The position numbers and the translations under genes are program-made. The notes beneath the pieces were generated by a model, which saw nothing but the letters and a program-made list of their open reading frames with translations, was not told the DNA's origin and did no database searches. A stretch of DNA of 41,294 nucleotides from an uncultured Clostridium sp. (GTDB lineage: Bacteria; Bacillota; Clostridia; TANB77; CAG-508). How positions within the stretch are numbered: position 1 is the first letter of the stretch; every line of letters starts with the position of its first letter. Location of the stretch: assembly GCA_900557195.1 (NCBI GenBank), contig USRT01000018.1, positions 1 through 41,294 of the forward strand, read 5' to 3'. Shown piece by piece: positions 27,870-38,300 of this stretch.

Positions 27870-28871
27870 ATGAAAGCAGAAAGTAAATATATATTTTCAA
27901 CAGGAGATTTAAGTAGAAAAGATTTTAGTATTAAGTATAAAAATGAAAAGGGAAATTTTTATTTACCAATAGAAAAAATAAAGGAATTGTATTGCTTTAA
28001 TGATATAACGATTTCTACAAAACTATTAGATATATTGGCAACAGCAGGAATTATTGTTCACTTTTTCAATTATTATGGAAATTATGTAGGTACATTTTAT
28101 CCAAAAGAAAATTTAATAAGTGGAAGATTAGTAGTAAAACAAGCAAATACATTTATGAAAAATAGAGAAAATGTTGCAAAAGCTTTTGTAAATGGAATAG
28201 CAAAAAATATAAAGACTACATTATATCATTATTATAGACATGGAACAAAAGAGTTAAAACCAGTAATTGATTTTTGCAATAATGATGTGGAGAAATTATT
28301 AGAAAAGGCGAAAGATATTAAGCAAATACTATCAATAGAAGGTAAGATATGGGCAGAATTTTATAGTACTTTTAAATATTTTCTACCAGAAGATTTTATG
28401 ATTAATAAAAGAGTAAAAAGACCACCAGATAATCCGATGAATGCTATGATTTCATTCGGAAATACACTTTTGTATACAAAAACAATTTCAGAAATTTATA
28501 ATACACATTTAGAGCAATCAATATCATTTTTACACGAACCAAGTGAGGCAAGGTTTTCATTAAGTCTAGATCTAAGTGAAGTATTTAAACCTGTTATTGT
28601 ATATAGAACAATATTTGATTTAGTGAATAATAAAAAAATAAAAGTTGAGAAACATTTTAATTCAAAAGTTAATTATTCTCTCTTAAATGATGATGGAAAG
28701 AAACTTTTTATAGAAGCATTTGAAAATAGAATTAATCAAACTTTTGAACATCCAATTTTAAAGAGAAAGGTATCATATAAGCAAGCAATTAAATTAGATG
28801 GATATAAATTAATAAAATACATTGTGGAAGGAAAAGAGTTTATACCATTTGATATAGAAAAGAAAGTGTAG
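27870..28871 (+). CDS. cas1: Cas1 integrase (type I-B)
   Basis: A 333-residue Cas1. The metal-binding triad is suggested by EGKIWAEFYSTF (Glu), SFLHEPSEARFSLSLDLSEVFKP (His and Asp/Glu region) and the downstream conserved helix. PPDNPMNAMISFGNTLLYT is a clear family signature. AAGGAG precedes the ATG. It integrates new spacers at the leader end. Confidence 0.96.
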   Translation: MKAESKYIFSTGDLSRKDFSIKYKNEKGNFYLPIEKIKELYCFNDITISTKLLDILATAGIIVHFFNYYGNYVGTFYPKENLISGRLVVKQANTFMKNRENVAKAFVNGIAKNIKTTLYHYYRHGTKELKPVIDFCNNDVEKLLEKAKDIKQILSIEGKIWAEFYSTFKYFLPEDFMINKRVKRPPDNPMNAMISFGNTLLYTKTISEIYNTHLEQSISFLHEPSEARFSLSLDLSEVFKPVIVYRTIFDLVNNKKIKVEKHFNSKVNYSLLNDDGKKLFIEAFENRINQTFEHPILKRKVSYKQAIKLDGYKLIKYIVEGKEFIPFDIEKKV

Positions 28872-28879
28872 TGTTAATT

Positions 28880-29167
28880 ATGAAAAAGAATATTAATTAT
28901 AATTATGTTTTTTTATTTTATGATGTTGAAGTAAAAAGAGTAAATAAAGTATTTAAAAAGTGTAAAAAGTATTTGAATCATTGGCAAAAATCTGTGTTTA
29001 GAGGTTCACTCACTAATTCAGAAATTTTAGAATTAGAAAATGAACTTAAGAAAATAGTAAATCCAGAAAGAGATTTCATTTCTATAGTAAAGATAATGGA
29101 TTTTAAGATGATTGGAGAGACCACAATTGGAACAATTGAAAAAAATACAGAGGATATATTCTTATGA
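28880..29167 (+). CDS. cas2: Cas2, integrase partner
   Basis: A 95-residue ferredoxin-fold protein: NYVFLFYDVEVKRVNKVFKKCKKYLNHWQKSVFRGSLT is typical Cas2. ATG 28880 is preferred. A GTG at 28871 overlapping the cas1 stop (TAGTG) is possible and would add three residues. It is the last cas gene, 138 bp before the array. Confidence 0.95.
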   Translation: MKKNINYNYVFLFYDVEVKRVNKVFKKCKKYLNHWQKSVFRGSLTNSEILELENELKKIVNPERDFISIVKIMDFKMIGETTIGTIEKNTEDIFL

Positions 29168-29305
29168 TTTTCCAGCTATATATATAGTATGCTGAAATTA
29201 AAGGCTTTTTTAATTTTAATGTTTGCTGGAAAAAAATTATAAAATACTTGAAAAATGAATGATTTTATAATATATATTATAAAATAAAGCCATATTTGGC
29301 CATGG
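29168..29305 (+). promoter_or_regulatory. CRISPR leader
   Basis: 138 bp of AT-rich sequence between cas2 and the first repeat, without ORFs. TTGAAA (29248) and TATAAT-like boxes (29266-29280) are present but not at ideal spacing. The intact repeats at this side and decayed repeats at the far side mark it as the leader end. Confidence 0.7.
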
Positions 29306-30648
29306 GTTTAACTTTAACATGAGATGTATTTAAATACATTTAAAAAACTATACACTAATTCTAGATGAATCGGTTTAACTTTAACATGAGATGTATTTAA
29401 ATATCGAAGACACAGCTTTAAGTGTTTATATTATAGAGTTTAACTTTAACATGAGATGTATTTAAATTACAATTGTAACCCTTTAGTAGTCTCCTGCTCC
29501 AAGTTTAACTTTAACATGAGATGTATTTAAATAACTGCTAATTTTAATTCTTATAGATGGTCTTAACGTTTAACTTTAACATGAGATGTATTTAAATTTA
29601 ACTTGATCTGTTGTACCATTTTCCATTATTATCGTTTAACTTTAACATGAGATGTATTTAAATGATATGGAGGAGAAAGTTTTGAAGATACAATAGTTAG
29701 TTTAACTTTAACATGAGATGTATTTAAATCATGTAACATCAAAATAATCTGCTAGACTACAAATGTTTAACTTTAACATGAGATGTATTTAAATAGAATT
29801 AAATCAACATGTAAAAAAAGCAATAGTAAGTTTAACTTTAACATGAGATGTATTTAAATCCTGTTTTATTACTTGAAGTTCGTAATGTTAATCCGGTTTA
29901 ACTTTAACATGAGATGTATTTAAATCAATATCGATTTGGAGCTTCTATTATTTTTTGACATGTTTAACTTTAACATGAGATGTATTTAAATTGATAACAA
30001 TATAGAAGTTAATCCAATATATCAAAAGTTTAACTTTAACATGAGATGTATTTAAATTAAGCAAATGCTAAAAAATCCGCTAATTTACTTAGCGTTTAAC
30101 TTTAACATGAGATGTATTTAAATTTTTTATACATACCTTCATAAAATTTAGGTTCACCGTTTAACTTTAACATGAGATGTATTTAAATGATACAACTGCA
30201 AATACTGCTATGAATTATCACAAAGTTTAACTTTAACATGAGATGTATTTAAATTACACAATATCATAATTTTGTGTACAATTCGTCATATGTTTAACTT
30301 TAACATGAGATGTATTTAAATTATTGTTTAGACAAAATCAACACTTTTTCGACTCAGTTTAACTTTAACATGAGATGTATTTAAATTCTAATTTTTGTTT
30401 AGCAAGTAATCCTTCTATAGGTTTAACTTTAACATGAGATGTATTTAAATAAGGAAGTCGAATAATAAAATAAAAAGGAGTTGATAGTTTAACTTTAACA
30501 TGAGATGTATTTAAATACATTTAAAATATCTCAAGTTATTTATTATTATACAGTTTAACTTTAACATGAGATGTATTTAAATGAGTTGGGGGTAGATATT
30601 CCTTTCTCTGATTTTTTTGTTTAACTTTAACATGAGATGTATTTAAAT
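29306..30648 (+). CRISPR. CRISPR array, 21 repeats and 20 spacers
   Basis: A 30-nt repeat starting GTTTAACTTTAAC and ending GATGTATTTAAAT occurs at 29306, 29373, 29438, 29503, 29568, 29634, 29700, 29765, 29830, 29896, 29962, 30028, 30094, 30159, 30225, 30292, 30357, 30421, 30487, 30553 and 30619. I saw no variation among these copies. Spacers are about 34-37 nt and all differ. Spacers 1 and 19 share the start ACATTTAAAA. The repeat type and length fit type I-B. The final repeat is followed by decayed repeats further right. Confidence 0.98.
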
Positions 30649-30654
30649 GAAAAT

Positions 30655-31076
30655 ATGACAATGTTAGATTTAAATACAGGGGAATTGATTGGTAATATAT
30701 TACTAAAGGACAGAAAAAGACATCGGTATGACCAGACAGAATAACCGCAATTAAATTATTAACAAGAAGAAAAAGTACAGTAATAGCAATACATAATCAC
30801 CCAGAAAATTATTCTTTTTCTTTAACAGATATAGTATCTTTTAATAGAATCAAGCAAATAAACACAATGATATTATTAACAGATAATTATAAATATTATT
30901 TAAAATCAAATAATACAAACAAATATAAAACAGAATATATAACTAAAACATATAAAAATATTGAAAAAGATATTAAGAGTAAATATAATAACCTTAACAA
31001 TATAGAGAAAAGAGATCTAACAAATCAGAAATTCTTTAAGAAAGTAGGTTGGATATATGAAAAAGAAAAGAATTAA
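30655..31076 (+). pseudogene. Decayed phage-type MPN/JAB-domain gene fragment
   Basis: The first frame reads MTMLDLNTGELIGNILLKDRKRH and contains CGG at 30724. Another frame from 30732 reads RITAIKLLTRRKSTVIAIHNHPENYSFSLTDIVSF, whose HxHP...SxxD is the JAB/MPN metal-site signature seen in phage and RadC-like proteins. It ends EKEKN at 31076. One C-skip at CGG does not by itself join the frames, so the gene is treated as broken. It starts six nt after the last good CRISPR repeat. Confidence 0.55.
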
Positions 31077-31167
31077 AGGATATAGTAATAAAAAATGGAA
31101 AATGAAAGTAAAACAATGGATTTATAATATGTTCGATGATACAGAATTGTTTGAAGAAGATAAATAA
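31057..31167 (+). CDS. Small ORF, duplicated copy 1 (36 residues)
   Basis: Reads MKKKRIKGYSNKKWKM...FDDTELFEEDK. It overlaps the end of the MPN fragment by 20 nt. The basic start and acidic end are conserved in copy 2, which supports past coding. Function unknown. Confidence 0.4.
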   Translation: MKKKRIKGYSNKKWKMKVKQWIYNMFDDTELFEEDK

Positions 31168-31173
31168 AATAAT

Positions 31174-31203
31174 GTTTAACTTTAACATTAGATGCATTTA
31201 AAT
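31174..31203 (+). repeat. Degenerate CRISPR repeat 1
   Basis: Matches the array repeat except for two changes (ACATTAGATGCA for ACATGAGATGTA). Confidence 0.85.
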
Positions 31204-31232
31204 AAATTTCTTCAAGAAAGTAGGTTTGATAT

Positions 31233-31334
31233 ATGAAAAAGAGAAAAATTAAAGGATATTGTAAAAAGAAAATGAAATTTGGGAGTGGTATTACCATTAT
31301 ATTTGATGATACTGAATTGTTTGAGGAGAATTAA
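31233..31334 (+). CDS. Small ORF, duplicated copy 2 (33 residues)
   Basis: Reads MKKRKIKGYCKKKMKF...FDDTELFEEN. Paralogous to the 31057 ORF, with a diverged middle. Function unknown. Confidence 0.4.
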   Translation: MKKRKIKGYCKKKMKFGSGITIIFDDTELFEEN

Positions 31335-31395
31335 TATGAAGATTGTAACAGATATATCAAAAGAAATGATGATGTAAATGTCTAATAAAGCTACA

Positions 31396-31425
31396 GTTTA
31401 ACTCTAACATGAGATGTATTTAATA
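31396..31425 (+). repeat. Degenerate CRISPR repeat 2
   Basis: One internal change (CTTTAAC to CTCTAAC) and a lost A near the 3' end. Confidence 0.8.
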
Positions 31426-31583
31426 TTATATGTTTTGGAATTACAAATAATGATTAATATACATATTGTACAATTTACATCTTTATGTAAATTACATTGC
31501 GATATAGTTATATTAAATATTAAGGAAGTTTTCTAATGTTTCTATTAACTTATCTATTTTTTATATAAAACAATAATTTAGTA

Positions 31584-31613
31584 ATTTAACTTTAATATAG
31601 GATATAATTAAAC
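31584..31613 (+). repeat. Degenerate CRISPR repeat 3
   Basis: 23 of 30 positions match the repeat (ATTTAACTTTAATATAGGAT...). The stretches 31426-31583 and 31614-31740 hold no gene that I can see. Confidence 0.5.
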
Positions 31614-31753
31614 AATTTTAAGTATATAAAGAAAATATTTATAAATAAAAATAATTTTAAATAAATAATATGAGAAATAATTTTTATACAACAATAGATA
31701 TTTCTTCATATTTATGATAAATTATAACAAACTAAAAATTTAGGAGGAATATT

Positions 31754-32134
31754 ATGAAAAAAGAATTAATATTAAAAAAATGTGAAAATTGTGATGCAAT
31801 TGTAAAAATAATAAAAGATTGTAATTGTGATGATTGTGGAATCAAATGTTGTGGAGAAAAAATGAAGCTAATAGAACCTAATACAGTAGATGCAGCAATA
31901 GAAAAACATATACCAACATATGAAAAAGTTGAAGATGAAATATTTGTAAAAGTTAATCATGTAATGGAAAAAGAGCATTTTATAGAATGGATTGCTATGG
32001 TTACAGATAATGAAGAACAAGTTATAACTCTATATCCAGAACAAAATGCAGAGTGTAGATTTAAATATATACCAGGAGCAAAGTTATATGCTTACTGCAA
32101 TAAGCATGGATTATGGAGCATAGATGTAGAATAG
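31754..32134 (+). CDS. Desulfoferrodoxin/superoxide reductase-like protein
   Basis: A 126-residue protein. The N-terminal part has CENCDAIV and CNCDDCGIKCCGEKM, a cysteine-rich Fe-binding region. The SOR domain has IEKHIPTYEKV, NHVMEKEHFIEWIAM and YAYCNKHGLWSIDV, supplying the His and Cys ligands of the Fe(His)4Cys centre. It reduces superoxide in anaerobes. AGGAGG precedes ATG 31754. Confidence 0.92.
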   Translation: MKKELILKKCENCDAIVKIIKDCNCDDCGIKCCGEKMKLIEPNTVDAAIEKHIPTYEKVEDEIFVKVNHVMEKEHFIEWIAMVTDNEEQVITLYPEQNAECRFKYIPGAKLYAYCNKHGLWSIDVE

Positions 32135-32433
32135 CGAAATAAAAGACTACAACAATAAGTATTGTAAATAAAAAATAAATATGTTATTATATAAACATAG
32201 TATTTCAATTCGACCATTCGCGTGATACTATCTTAAGGAACTGATAACTAGAAATAGTTTGAATAATAAAGAATGTTATAGAATCTTTCTTTATGAATGG
32301 CAAAAAATTTGACCATAGGCAAAATTATGGTTGTTTTTGCTGATTTGTAGAAGGGAGGTTTTATTTTTTTATATAAATTTCATATGATTGAGATTTATTA
32401 CAACCAAATATAAAGTTGAAAGGAACAAGAAGA
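32135..32433. other. About 300-bp intergenic stretch, weak hairpins only
   Basis: ATAGTAT/ATACTAT near 32198-32231 and ACCATA (32312) with TATGGT (32326) followed by TTGTTTTT may form hairpins; the second is terminator-like. No ORF or known riboswitch is recognised. Confidence 0.35.
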
Positions 32434-33201
32434 ATGAAAGAAAATGAATTGGAATTTTATGAAAAAATTGCAAATTGGGATTTTAGTCAAATAAAATACA
32501 AAACTGAAAAGTTGACAGATTGGGACTTTTACAAAAAAATAAGAGAGAATACAAATGAAAAATCATTAGCTTTAGACATTGGAACAGGTGGAGGAGAAAA
32601 TGTATTAAAAAAATATCCAAAAGTAGGAATGATAATTGCAACAGATTTTTCAAAAGAGATGATAAAAACAGCAAAAGAAAACCAAAAGGAATATCCAGAA
32701 AAAAATGTAAAATTTGTTCAAATGGATAATTTAAATATGGAGTTTCCAAAGGAGTTATTTGATGTTATTTCAGCAAGACATACAATAATAGATGCAAAAG
32801 CAATTTACGATTGTCTTACACCAAATGGAACAGTTGTAATAGAAGGAATAGACAAAAATGATTGTATAGAACTAAAAGAAATTTTTAAAAGAGGACAAGC
32901 CTATAATGATAATATTACAATATCTGAAAGAGATTATGAAGATTTAGTTAAGGCAGGATTTAAACAAATAGAAAAAATAGAAATTTTAGAAAATGAATAT
33001 TATAAAACAGAAGAAGATTTGATAGCTTTATTATTAAAAACTCCTATATTAGATGACTTTTCTGAATTTGATTCTAGCAAAAACTTTGAGCATAAAACAG
33101 TAATAGAAAGCGATTTATTCACACAATATGTAAAAAGATACAATACTGAAAAAGGTATTCTATTAAAAAGAAGATTATATGGTATAGTAGCCAAAAAATA
33201 G
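32434..33201 (+). CDS. SAM-dependent class I methyltransferase
   Basis: A 255-residue methyltransferase. The SAM motif LALDIGTGGGENVLKK lies near residues 45-55, followed by ATDFSKEMIKTAKEN (acidic end of strand 2) and LFDVISARHTIID (motif for strand 4). The substrate cannot be told. AAAGGAAC and an A/G-rich stretch precede ATG 32434; an in-frame TTG at 32416 is less likely. Confidence 0.8.
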   Translation: MKENELEFYEKIANWDFSQIKYKTEKLTDWDFYKKIRENTNEKSLALDIGTGGGENVLKKYPKVGMIIATDFSKEMIKTAKENQKEYPEKNVKFVQMDNLNMEFPKELFDVISARHTIIDAKAIYDCLTPNGTVVIEGIDKNDCIELKEIFKRGQAYNDNITISERDYEDLVKAGFKQIEKIEILENEYYKTEEDLIALLLKTPILDDFSEFDSSKNFEHKTVIESDLFTQYVKRYNTEKGILLKRRLYGIVAKK

Positions 33202-33312
33202 AGATTGAATAATAAAAATAACTTTGATATAATATCTTAAAAATTAATAAGGAAATACAAATAGATATATAACTTAGAAAATTAAAACCAAAATTATATG
33301 GAGGAATAAAGT

Positions 33313-33846
33313 ATGAAATTTGTAATCGCTACTAAAAATCAAGGAAAAATAGAAGGAGCAAAAAGAGCATTAAATTACTATTTTAAAGATGTAGAAATAG
33401 AAGGAATTCCAGTAAATTCAGATGTTAGTGAGCAACCTATAAATGATGAAATTTATATAGGTGCAAAAAATAGAGTAAAAAATTTAAAAGAGTATTGCAA
33501 ACAAAATAATATAGAAGCAGATTTATATTTAAGTATAGAATCTGGAATAACAAACAGTTTAGGAAGATGGATGATAACTAATATTGCAGTCATAGAAGAT
33601 AATAATAAATTTGAAAGTTATGGAACAAGTCCATCGTTTCCAGTGCCAGATAGACTTGTAAATGATGTAATAAATACAAATTTTAGTGAAGTAATGAATA
33701 ATGTATTTACAAAAGATGACGAAAGACATAATAAATGTGGAGGAATTCAAATTCTAACACATGAAAAAATAACAAGAATAGATTTAACAGAATCAGCTTT
33801 TATTATGGCATTAACCAAATATGTTAATGGAGAAATATGGAGATAG
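33313..33846 (+). CDS. DUF84 (YjjX-like) inosine/xanthosine triphosphatase
   Basis: A 177-residue NTPase of the ITPase-like fold: VIATKNQGKIEGAKRAL, VNSDVSEQPINDEIYIGAKNR, ESGI and GTSPSFPVPDRL match DUF84. It is expected to hydrolyse non-canonical purine NTPs. AGGAATAAAGT precedes the ATG. It converges with the SDR gene, eight bp apart. Confidence 0.88.
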   Translation: MKFVIATKNQGKIEGAKRALNYYFKDVEIEGIPVNSDVSEQPINDEIYIGAKNRVKNLKEYCKQNNIEADLYLSIESGITNSLGRWMITNIAVIEDNNKFESYGTSPSFPVPDRLVNDVINTNFSEVMNNVFTKDDERHNKCGGIQILTHEKITRIDLTESAFIMALTKYVNGEIWR

Positions 33847-33854
33847 ATTATGCT

Positions 33855-34656
33855 TTACATACCAAGAATTCTTCCTAATTGCACAAAAAGAGATTGCCAC
33901 CAAGGAGCAGTATAGCGAAAATTTGGCTTTTTAGACTCAACAGCTTTAATATATTTATTTGTAATTGAAGTATATGGTTTTTGTTCTAAAAAGTTCCAAA
34001 TTTTAATTTCATTTTTTCTTATAAATTCACAATACTTAGAAAAATATGAATTATCATACATCCATTCATATTTTTTATTATTGTTTTCTTTATTAAAGCC
34101 AGTAGCATAAGCTCCTGGTTCTATTAATATAACTTCTATATTACATCCAGATAGTTTTTTTAATATTTTCATTTCTTGATGCAAACAGGTTGCAAAAGCT
34201 TCCAAAGAAAATTTAGATGCACAATATGGAGATAGAAAAGGCATAGGAATTCTTCCGAACAATGGAAGAAATAATTATAATTCTACCATTTCCCTTAGAT
34301 ATCATATTTTTAAGTGCAAGCTGAATTATTTCTAAATTACAAAAGATATTTGTCTCAAAAACATTTTTTATTTTATCAATAGATATATCAGCTACAGAGC
34401 CAGAATCACCAATTGCACTGTTACAGATAAAAGTATCAATATCATAGTTTAATATTTTTTCCCTTTCAGATGTATTTAAAATATCTAATTTAAAAGCTTC
34501 TAATTTTAAATTTTCTGATTTAGAAATCTTTTCTAAATCGGAGACTTGATTATCATAGTGAACACTTGCATATACTACATGTCCACGTTGGGCTAAGCGG
34601 ATTGCAGCTTCTTTTCCAAGACCTGAGCCACTACCAGTTATGAATACTTTTTTCAA
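33855..34656 (-). CDS. Short-chain dehydrogenase/reductase, with one +1 shift at CGG
   Basis: Start TTG 34656 follows GGTGAT and gives KKVFITGSGSGLGKEAA, the NAD(P)-binding TGxxxGxG motif. NSAIG and IIIISSIV (catalytic Ser) follow. CGG at 34257-34255 then breaks the frame, and skipping its C gives GRIPMPFLSPYCASKFSLEAF with the catalytic Tyr-x-x-x-Lys. The total is about 266 residues, normal for an SDR. The joined stretch 'SSIVGRIPMPFLSPYCASKF' is typical for the family. Without the shift the product lacks the active-site tyrosine. Substrate unknown. Confidence 0.88.
34255..34257 (-). other. CGG +1 recoding site 9 (SDR)
   Basis: GTT CGG AAG is read as GTT-(C)-GGA-AGA, giving SSIV-G-RIPMPFLS. 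Confidence 0.85.
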
Positions 34657-34712
34657 TAAAATCACCAATATTTAGTATTGGCAGAAATGTAAAATGTTAT
34701 ACTCTTTATAAA

Positions 34713-34754
34713 AACAAACTCCCAGTTCTTAAAGAAGAAACTGAGAGTTTGTTT
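34713..34754 (-). terminator. Terminator after the 34776 small gene
   Basis: A long hairpin with arms around AAACAAACTC...AGTT and AACT...GAGTTTGTTT. On the minus strand it is followed by T-rich sequence. Confidence 0.7.
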
Positions 34755-34775
34755 GACTCAGAGAAAAAATTGAAA

Positions 34776-34994
34776 TTATTCCTGAATCATAAGCTCCTCG
34801 AGGAGCTTAATCTGTATTTCGAAAGTTTCTGGATTTTCACCAGTTTGTCTACCGAAGTAAAAGGCAATAAAGGCATTATAAGCATTTATCTTGTCATCGG
34901 TAGGTTCTGCAATCAAGTCAGGAAAACTATCCTGCAGATACTTATACAGATTTGGAAATTCGAGCTTTATCCGCTCAATATTTTTTCGCAGCAT
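34776..34994 (-). CDS. Small unknown protein with foreign-looking codon use and a sense CGG
   Basis: A 72-residue acidic helical protein starting MLRKNIERIKLEFP. Its ATG at 34994 follows a consensus AGGAGG, and the gene has its own consensus promoter and terminator, so it is very likely real. Codons such as CTG, CTC, CGA and CGG are frequent, unlike the neighbours. CGG at codon 8 (34973-34971) is needed as a sense codon. A +1 shift there would give GGA TAA and stop at once. I do not recognise the family. Confidence 0.65.
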   Translation of the reverse strand: MLRKNIERIKLEFPNLYKYLQDSFPDLIAEPTDDKINAYNAFIAFYFGRQTGENPETFEIQIKLLEELMIQE

Positions 34995-35009
34995 TTTATA
35001 CCTCCTGCA

Positions 35010-35070
35010 AAAGTCTCGTAGCAAAAAAAGCTACTTGGTTTATACGAATTATTGGATAACACCAATAATT
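35010..35070 (-). promoter_or_regulatory. Structured 5' leader of the 34776 gene
   Basis: Between promoter and Shine-Dalgarno the minus strand holds two hairpins, ATTATTGG/CCAATAAT (8 bp) and GTAGC/GCTAC around a T7 loop. They may influence translation or mRNA stability. Confidence 0.45.
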
Positions 35071-35072
35071 AT

Positions 35073-35101
35073 ATTATATAGTAATATCTAAATTATGTCA
35101 A
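35073..35101 (-). promoter_or_regulatory. Consensus promoter of the 34776 gene
   Basis: Minus-strand TTGACA (35101-35096), exactly 17 bp, TATAAT (35078-35073). Confidence 0.85.
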
Positions 35102-35161
35102 CATACAAAAGACTTGATTTGAAAATGGTTTTAAAATATAAAAATATAAGTAAATAACTTG

Positions 35162-35190
35162 TTGTAATTCTAAAAAAGCTGATATATAAT
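35162..35190 (+). promoter_or_regulatory. Probable dnaE promoter
   Basis: TTGTAA (35162-35167), 17 bp, TATAAT (35185-35190). The leader to dnaE is about 170 nt, AT-rich, with no clear regulatory element. Confidence 0.65.
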
Positions 35191-35368
35191 GAGCAAATAA
35201 AAATAGATAAACATGAGAGTAGAGAAGCAGAAAATATAAATATATAAAACAAAAGAACAATAATAAATAGAAGAGTAATTGATATACTCTAAGATTGATT
35301 ATGGATATATATTATATACAAAATAGATATTAATAAAAATCTTAGAATTAAATATAGGAGGAAGTAAA

Positions 35369-38300
35369 ATGTCAGAATTTGTACATCTACATGTGCATAG
35401 TGAATTTAGTTTACTAGATGGAGCAAATAGAATAAAAGATTTACCAGTAAGAGCAAAAGAACTAGGAATGGATGCAATTGCTGTAACAGACCATGGAGCT
35501 ATGTTTGGAACAATAGATTTTTATAAAGAATGTAAAAAAAATGGAATAAAACCCATTATTGGATGTGAAGTATATGTTGCACCAAGAACTAGATTTGATA
35601 AAGAACCAAATATAGATAACAAATACTATCATTTAATATTACTTGCAAAAAATAATGATGGATATAAAAATTTAGCAAAACTTGTTTCTTTAGGATTTGT
35701 AGATGGATATTACTATAAGCCTCGTATAGATAAAGAAATATTAGAAAAATACCATGAAGGATTAATTTGTTGTAGTGCTTGTTTAGGTGGAGAAGTTGCA
35801 CAAAGTATATTAAAAGATGATATGGAAAAGGCAGAAGAAATTGCTCTTTGGCATAAAAATGTTTTTGGAGAAGACTACTATTTAGAAGTACAAAGTAATT
35901 CTTTAAGAGAACAAATTTTAGCAAATCAAAAACTAGTAGAACTTGCTAGAAAGTTAGAAATTCCACTTGTTGCAACAAATGATGCACATTATCTAAAAAA
36001 AGAAGATAGTTATAATCATGAAGTTTTATTATGTATTCAAACAGGAAAAAGAATGACAGATGAAGATAGAATGAGATTTCAAACAGATGACTTTTATATA
36101 AAATCTCCAGAAGAAATGAAGGATTATTTTAGTAATCTGCCAGAAGCTATAGAAAATACAGTTAAGATTGCTGAAAAATGTAATGTAGATTTTGAATTTG
36201 GACATACTATTTTACCAAATTATGATGTACCAGAAGAATTTAAATCACATTATGATTATATAAAAAAATTATGTGATGATGGCTTAATAGAAAGGTACCG
36301 GAGAAAATCCATCAGAAGAAATATTAAAGCGTGCAGAATATGAACTATCTGTTATAAAGAAGATGGGGTATGTAGATTACTTTTTAATTGTATGGGACTA
36401 CATTAACTGGGCAAAATCGCAAGGTATACCTGTGGGACCAGGACGTGGGTCCGGAGCAGGTTCTATTGTTGCATATGCAATAGGAATAACAGATATAGAT
36501 CCAATTAAATATAGTTTGATTTTTGAAAGATTTTTAAATCCAGAAAGAATAAGCATGCCAGATTTTGACGTAGATTTTTGTTATGAAAGAAGACAAGAAG
36601 TAATAGACTATGTATCTAGAAAATATGGAGAAGACCATGTTTCACAAATTATCACATTTGGAACAATGTCTGCTAGAATGGTAATTCGAGATGTAGGAAG
36701 AGCGCTAGATGTTTCATATGCAGAAACAGATAAGCTTGCAAAAATGATTCCAAATGAGTTACATATTACAATTAATAAAGCCTTAGAACAAAATAGAGAA
36801 CTAAGAGAATTGTATGAAAATGATAATCAAATAAAACAGCTATTAGATATTGCTATGGCATTAGAAGGACTTCCAAGACAGGCATCAACTCATGCATGTG
36901 GAATAGTTATAACAAAAGAACCAGTAGATACTTATGTTCCACTTTATGTTCGTGAAGGAGCAATTTCTACTCAATATATAATGACAACACTAGAAGAACT
37001 TGGACTATTAAAAATGGACTTTTTAGGACTTCGTACTTTAACAGTTATACAAGATACTATTAATCTAGTAAAACATACAAGAGGAATAGATGTTAAGTTT
37101 GATAAAGATATGAATGATCCAAAAGTGTATAAACTATGGCAAGATGGAGATAGCATAGGAATCTTCCAATTTGAAAGTCAAGGTATGACAAACTTTATGA
37201 AAGAATTAAAACCAGACTGTTTGGAAGATATTATAGCTGGAGTTTCATTATATCGTCCAGGACCAATGGACCAAATACCAAGATATATTGCAAATAAACA
37301 AGATCCAGAGCATGCTGTATATACACATCCAGCACTTAAACCGATTTTAGAAGTAACTTATGGTTGTATGGTATATCAAGAACAAGTTATGCAAATAGTA
37401 CGTGACTTAGCAGGATATTCACTTCGGAAGAGCAGATTTAGTAAGACGTGCAATGGGTAAGAAAAAGTTAGATGTAATGGCAAAAGAAAGAGAATACTTT
37501 ATCCATGGGCAAACAGATGAAGAAGGAAAAATAATCATTCCAGGTTGCATACGAAATGGTATTGATGAAGAATCTGCCAATAAAATATTTGATGAAATGG
37601 CAGAATTTGCAAAATATGCATTTAATAAATCTCATGCAGCAGCATATGCAGTAGTATCTTATCGTACAGCGTATTTAAAAGCATATTATCCAGAAGAATT
37701 TATGGCAGCAACTTTAAATAGCTTTTTAGGTAATTTAGATAAAGTTCCTATGTATATTGATGAATGTAAAAGAATGAATATTTCAATATTAAAGCCAGAT
37801 ATAAATAAAAGTTATACGAAGTTTACTGTAGATGACGGAAAAATTCGTTTTGGTTTAGGTAGTATAAAAAATGTAGGAACATCTGTAGTAGATACTATTG
37901 TCCAAAATCGTGAAACAAAAGGAAAATTTGAAAGTTTTACTAATTTCTGTGAAAGAATGGAAGGCGAAGCGGTAAACAAAAAATGTATTGAAAGTTTAAT
38001 AAAATCTGGTGCATTTGATGGATTCGAACAAACCAGAAGTACATTAATGGCATCTTTTGAATCAATTATAGATTCTATTTCTGATAGCTCTAAAAAAAGC
38101 CTAAAAGGTCAGATTACAATGTTTGATTTGGGTAATACAGAAGAAGACGAAAAAGAAATGGAGAAAATGAAATATACATATACAACTTTAAAGGAATATT
38201 CTGAAAAAGAATTATTATCGATGGAAAAAGAGATGTTAGGTTTATATGTAACAGGACATCCATTAGAAGAAATTAGAGAAGAAATAGAAAAACAATCTAA

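Larger units (their letters stand above)
31028..31334 (+). repeat. Diverged tandem duplication (about 130 bp) around a decayed CRISPR repeat
   Basis: 31028-31165 and 31205-31334 share AAATT.TT.AAGAAAGTAGGTT.GATATATGAAAAAG, AATTAAAGGATAT and GATGATAC.GAATTGTTTGA. Both copies start next to, or are separated by, a degenerate repeat. They hold two related short ORFs. Confidence 0.7.

Noticed and set aside
30721..30730. CAT CGG TAT in the MPN fragment as a tenth CGG shift site
   Set aside because: A C-skip leads to a stop within ten codons and does not join the MPN frame without a further shift. The region is decayed.
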